Shown here piece after piece: positions 63,049-64,000 of a stretch of 64,000 nucleotides of DNA. The position numbers and the translations under genes were made by a program. This DNA comes from JAXLYE01 sp046351595 (GTDB lineage Bacteria > Myxococcota_A > Polyangia > Palsa-1104 > JAEUJZ01). The first letter of the stretch is position 1. Each line of letters begins with the position of its first letter. The stretch covers positions 434,001-498,000 of the forward strand of contig JAXLYE010000003.1 of the NCBI GenBank assembly GCA_046351595.1, written 5' to 3'. The notes under the pieces were generated by a model that saw only the letters and a list, made by a program, of their open reading frames with translations, had not been told where the DNA came from and ran no database searches.

Positions 63049-64000
63049 CTAGGGGTCTTTGGAGCCGGCCGGCGTCGCGGCAGGCGGCCGAGCTTCCCCG
63101 GGTTGGCGGAGCCTGTCCAGCGCCCCGAGGACGAGGCCCGGGCTCAGGACCTCGGGCAGCGTCACCGGCGGCGCCGTCGGGTCGCGGCCGTACAGCACGT
63201 AGCACGGCACGCCGCTGCGCCCGAACGAGCGCAGCGCGTCGGTGATGACCGGATCGGCGCGCGTCCAGTCGGCCTTGAGCAGCGCGACGCCGAGCTCCTT
63301 GAAGCGCGCCTGCACCGCCGGCGCCGACAGCACGAGCCGCTCGTTGACCTTGCACGAGACGCACCAGGCCGCGGTGAAGTCGACGAACACCGGCGTGCCC
63401 GCGGCGCGGTAGCGCTCGACGAGCTCCGGCGAGAACGGCTGCCACTCGTCCGCGCCGCGCGCCGCGGTGCCCGCTGCCCCGCCGACCGGCGCACCGCTGA
63501 CTGGATCGACCGGCTGCGTGACCGGGATCAAGAGCCCGGGCCCGAGCGCGCCGGCCAGCACCAGCACCGTCGCTGCCGCCGTCGCCGCGCGCCCCTCGCG
63601 GTAGCGCCCGAGCAGCCACGCCGCGAGCCCGACGAGCAGCAGCCCGACGAGCAGCGAGATCACCGCCTCGACCCCGGCCTGCACGCCCAGCACCCACGCC
63701 AGCCACACGACGGTGCCGGCGAGCAGGAAGCCCATGAGCTGCTTGAACGTCTCCATCCACGCGCCCGGCCGCGGCAGCCGCCGCAGCAGCCCGGGTGATG
63801 CGACGAGCAGCAGGTAGGGCAGGGCCAGCCCCAGCCCCAGCGCCGTGAAGATCGAGAGAGCGCCGAGCGTCGGCTGGGTCAGCGCGAAGCCGAGCGCGCT
63901 GCCCATGAACGGCGCCGTGCACGGCGTCGCCAGCACCACCGCCAGGATGCCGGTGGCGAAGGCGCCGGCGTGGCCCTTCCTGCCGTGCAGCGACTGGCCG
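63049..64000 (-). CDS. dsbD: DsbD-like thiol:disulfide interchange protein (5' end outside window)
   Basis: The visible 317 residues begin inside the membrane domain, where ATPCTAPFMGSALGFA is the conserved CTAPFxG motif of the DsbD/CcdA transporter. Further helices follow (IFTALGLGLALPYLLLVA, FLLAGTVVWLAWVLGVQAGV, ISLLVGLLLVGLAAWLLG, LVLAGALGPGLLIPV), then a C-terminal thioredoxin domain with active site AAWCVSCKVNE. The protein carries reducing equivalents from cytoplasmic thioredoxin to periplasmic thiol proteins. The open frame continues beyond the right edge of the window, so the start and N-terminal periplasmic domain are not visible. The redoxin gene downstream is a likely partner. A Pro/Ala-rich tail ends the protein. 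Confidence 0.9.
   Translation of the reverse strand, partial: GQSLHGRKGHAGAFATGILAVVLATPCTAPFMGSALGFALTQPTLGALSIFTALGLGLALPYLLLVASPGLLRRLPRPGAWMETFKQLMGFLLAGTVVWLAWVLGVQAGVEAVISLLVGLLLVGLAAWLLGRYREGRAATAAATVLVLAGALGPGLLIPVTQPVDPVSGAPVGGAAGTAARGADEWQPFSPELVERYRAAGTPVFVDFTAAWCVSCKVNERLVLSAPAVQARFKELGVALLKADWTRADPVITDALRSFGRSGVPCYVLYGRDPTAPPVTLPEVLSPGLVLGALDRLRQPGEARPPAATPAGSKDP

Overview
The window is very GC-rich, densely coded DNA from a Gram-negative bacterium. It has outer-membrane and periplasmic proteins, lipoproteins, Tat substrates, several transmembrane Ser/Thr kinases, a hybrid histidine kinase and many secreted proteins of unknown function. That mix suggests a myxobacterium-like member of the Myxococcota; this is an inference from gene content, as no rRNA or tRNA was seen.

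Region 1 (1-14.9 kb) holds signalling and envelope genes. A histidine kinase tail and a small beta-barrel-like protein come first. Then come four minus-strand genes joined by 4-base stop/start overlaps or a shared Shine-Dalgarno: a degenerate kinase, two MscS channels and an active Ser/Thr kinase. A second active kinase, paralogous to the pseudokinase, and a PAS-HK-receiver hybrid kinase lie upstream. Small secreted proteins follow (lipoprotein, His/Pro-rich repeat protein, beta-helix lipoprotein, Gly/His-tailed protein). Related CGGTAC palindromes sit in front of two secreted-protein transcription units.

Region 2 (14.9-24.3 kb) has a 1.3 kb stretch without convincing genes, carrying a terminator-like hairpin. 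It is followed by a 1462-residue low-complexity/coiled-coil protein with a central hydrophobic domain, a TPR partner, a membrane protein with a PH-like tail, a secreted coiled-coil protein and an unknown protein.

Region 3 (24.3-33.8 kb) looks like an accessory island. It holds an MNT-HEPN nucleotidyltransferase fused to an Rpn-like tail, an array of GATATC-centred sites with a 41-bp period in front of a ParA/ribbon-helix-helix pair, and a coupled DNA methyltransferase-DUF262-HEPN module that looks like a restriction or abortive-infection system. A double-XRE regulator and a serine recombinase with three C-terminal repeats complete it. The recombinase abuts an FG-GAP gene that lacks its 5' part, which marks a probable junction.

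Region 4 (34.5-64 kb) is mostly ordinary chromosomal content: a three-subunit molybdenum hydroxylase with a Tat-exported iron-sulfur subunit, a PHP-like lipoprotein, DUF3047 and PIG-L proteins, a DEAD-box RNA helicase, FIST and YkgJ proteins, a MATE transporter, a DHH phosphoesterase, a rhomboid-like membrane protein, GlpD, an acyl-CoA-synthetase-like protein lacking the catalytic C-terminal lysine, a polysaccharide-export-type ABC ATPase, a family 2 glycosyltransferase, a UPF1-like helicase, a coiled-coil protein, a D12-class adenine methyltransferase, a secreted redoxin and the end of a DsbD-like gene cut by the window edge.

The two places most likely to hold something new are the accessory island (partition-like array plus HEPN/DUF262/MTase module) and the kinase-pseudokinase-MscS operon.
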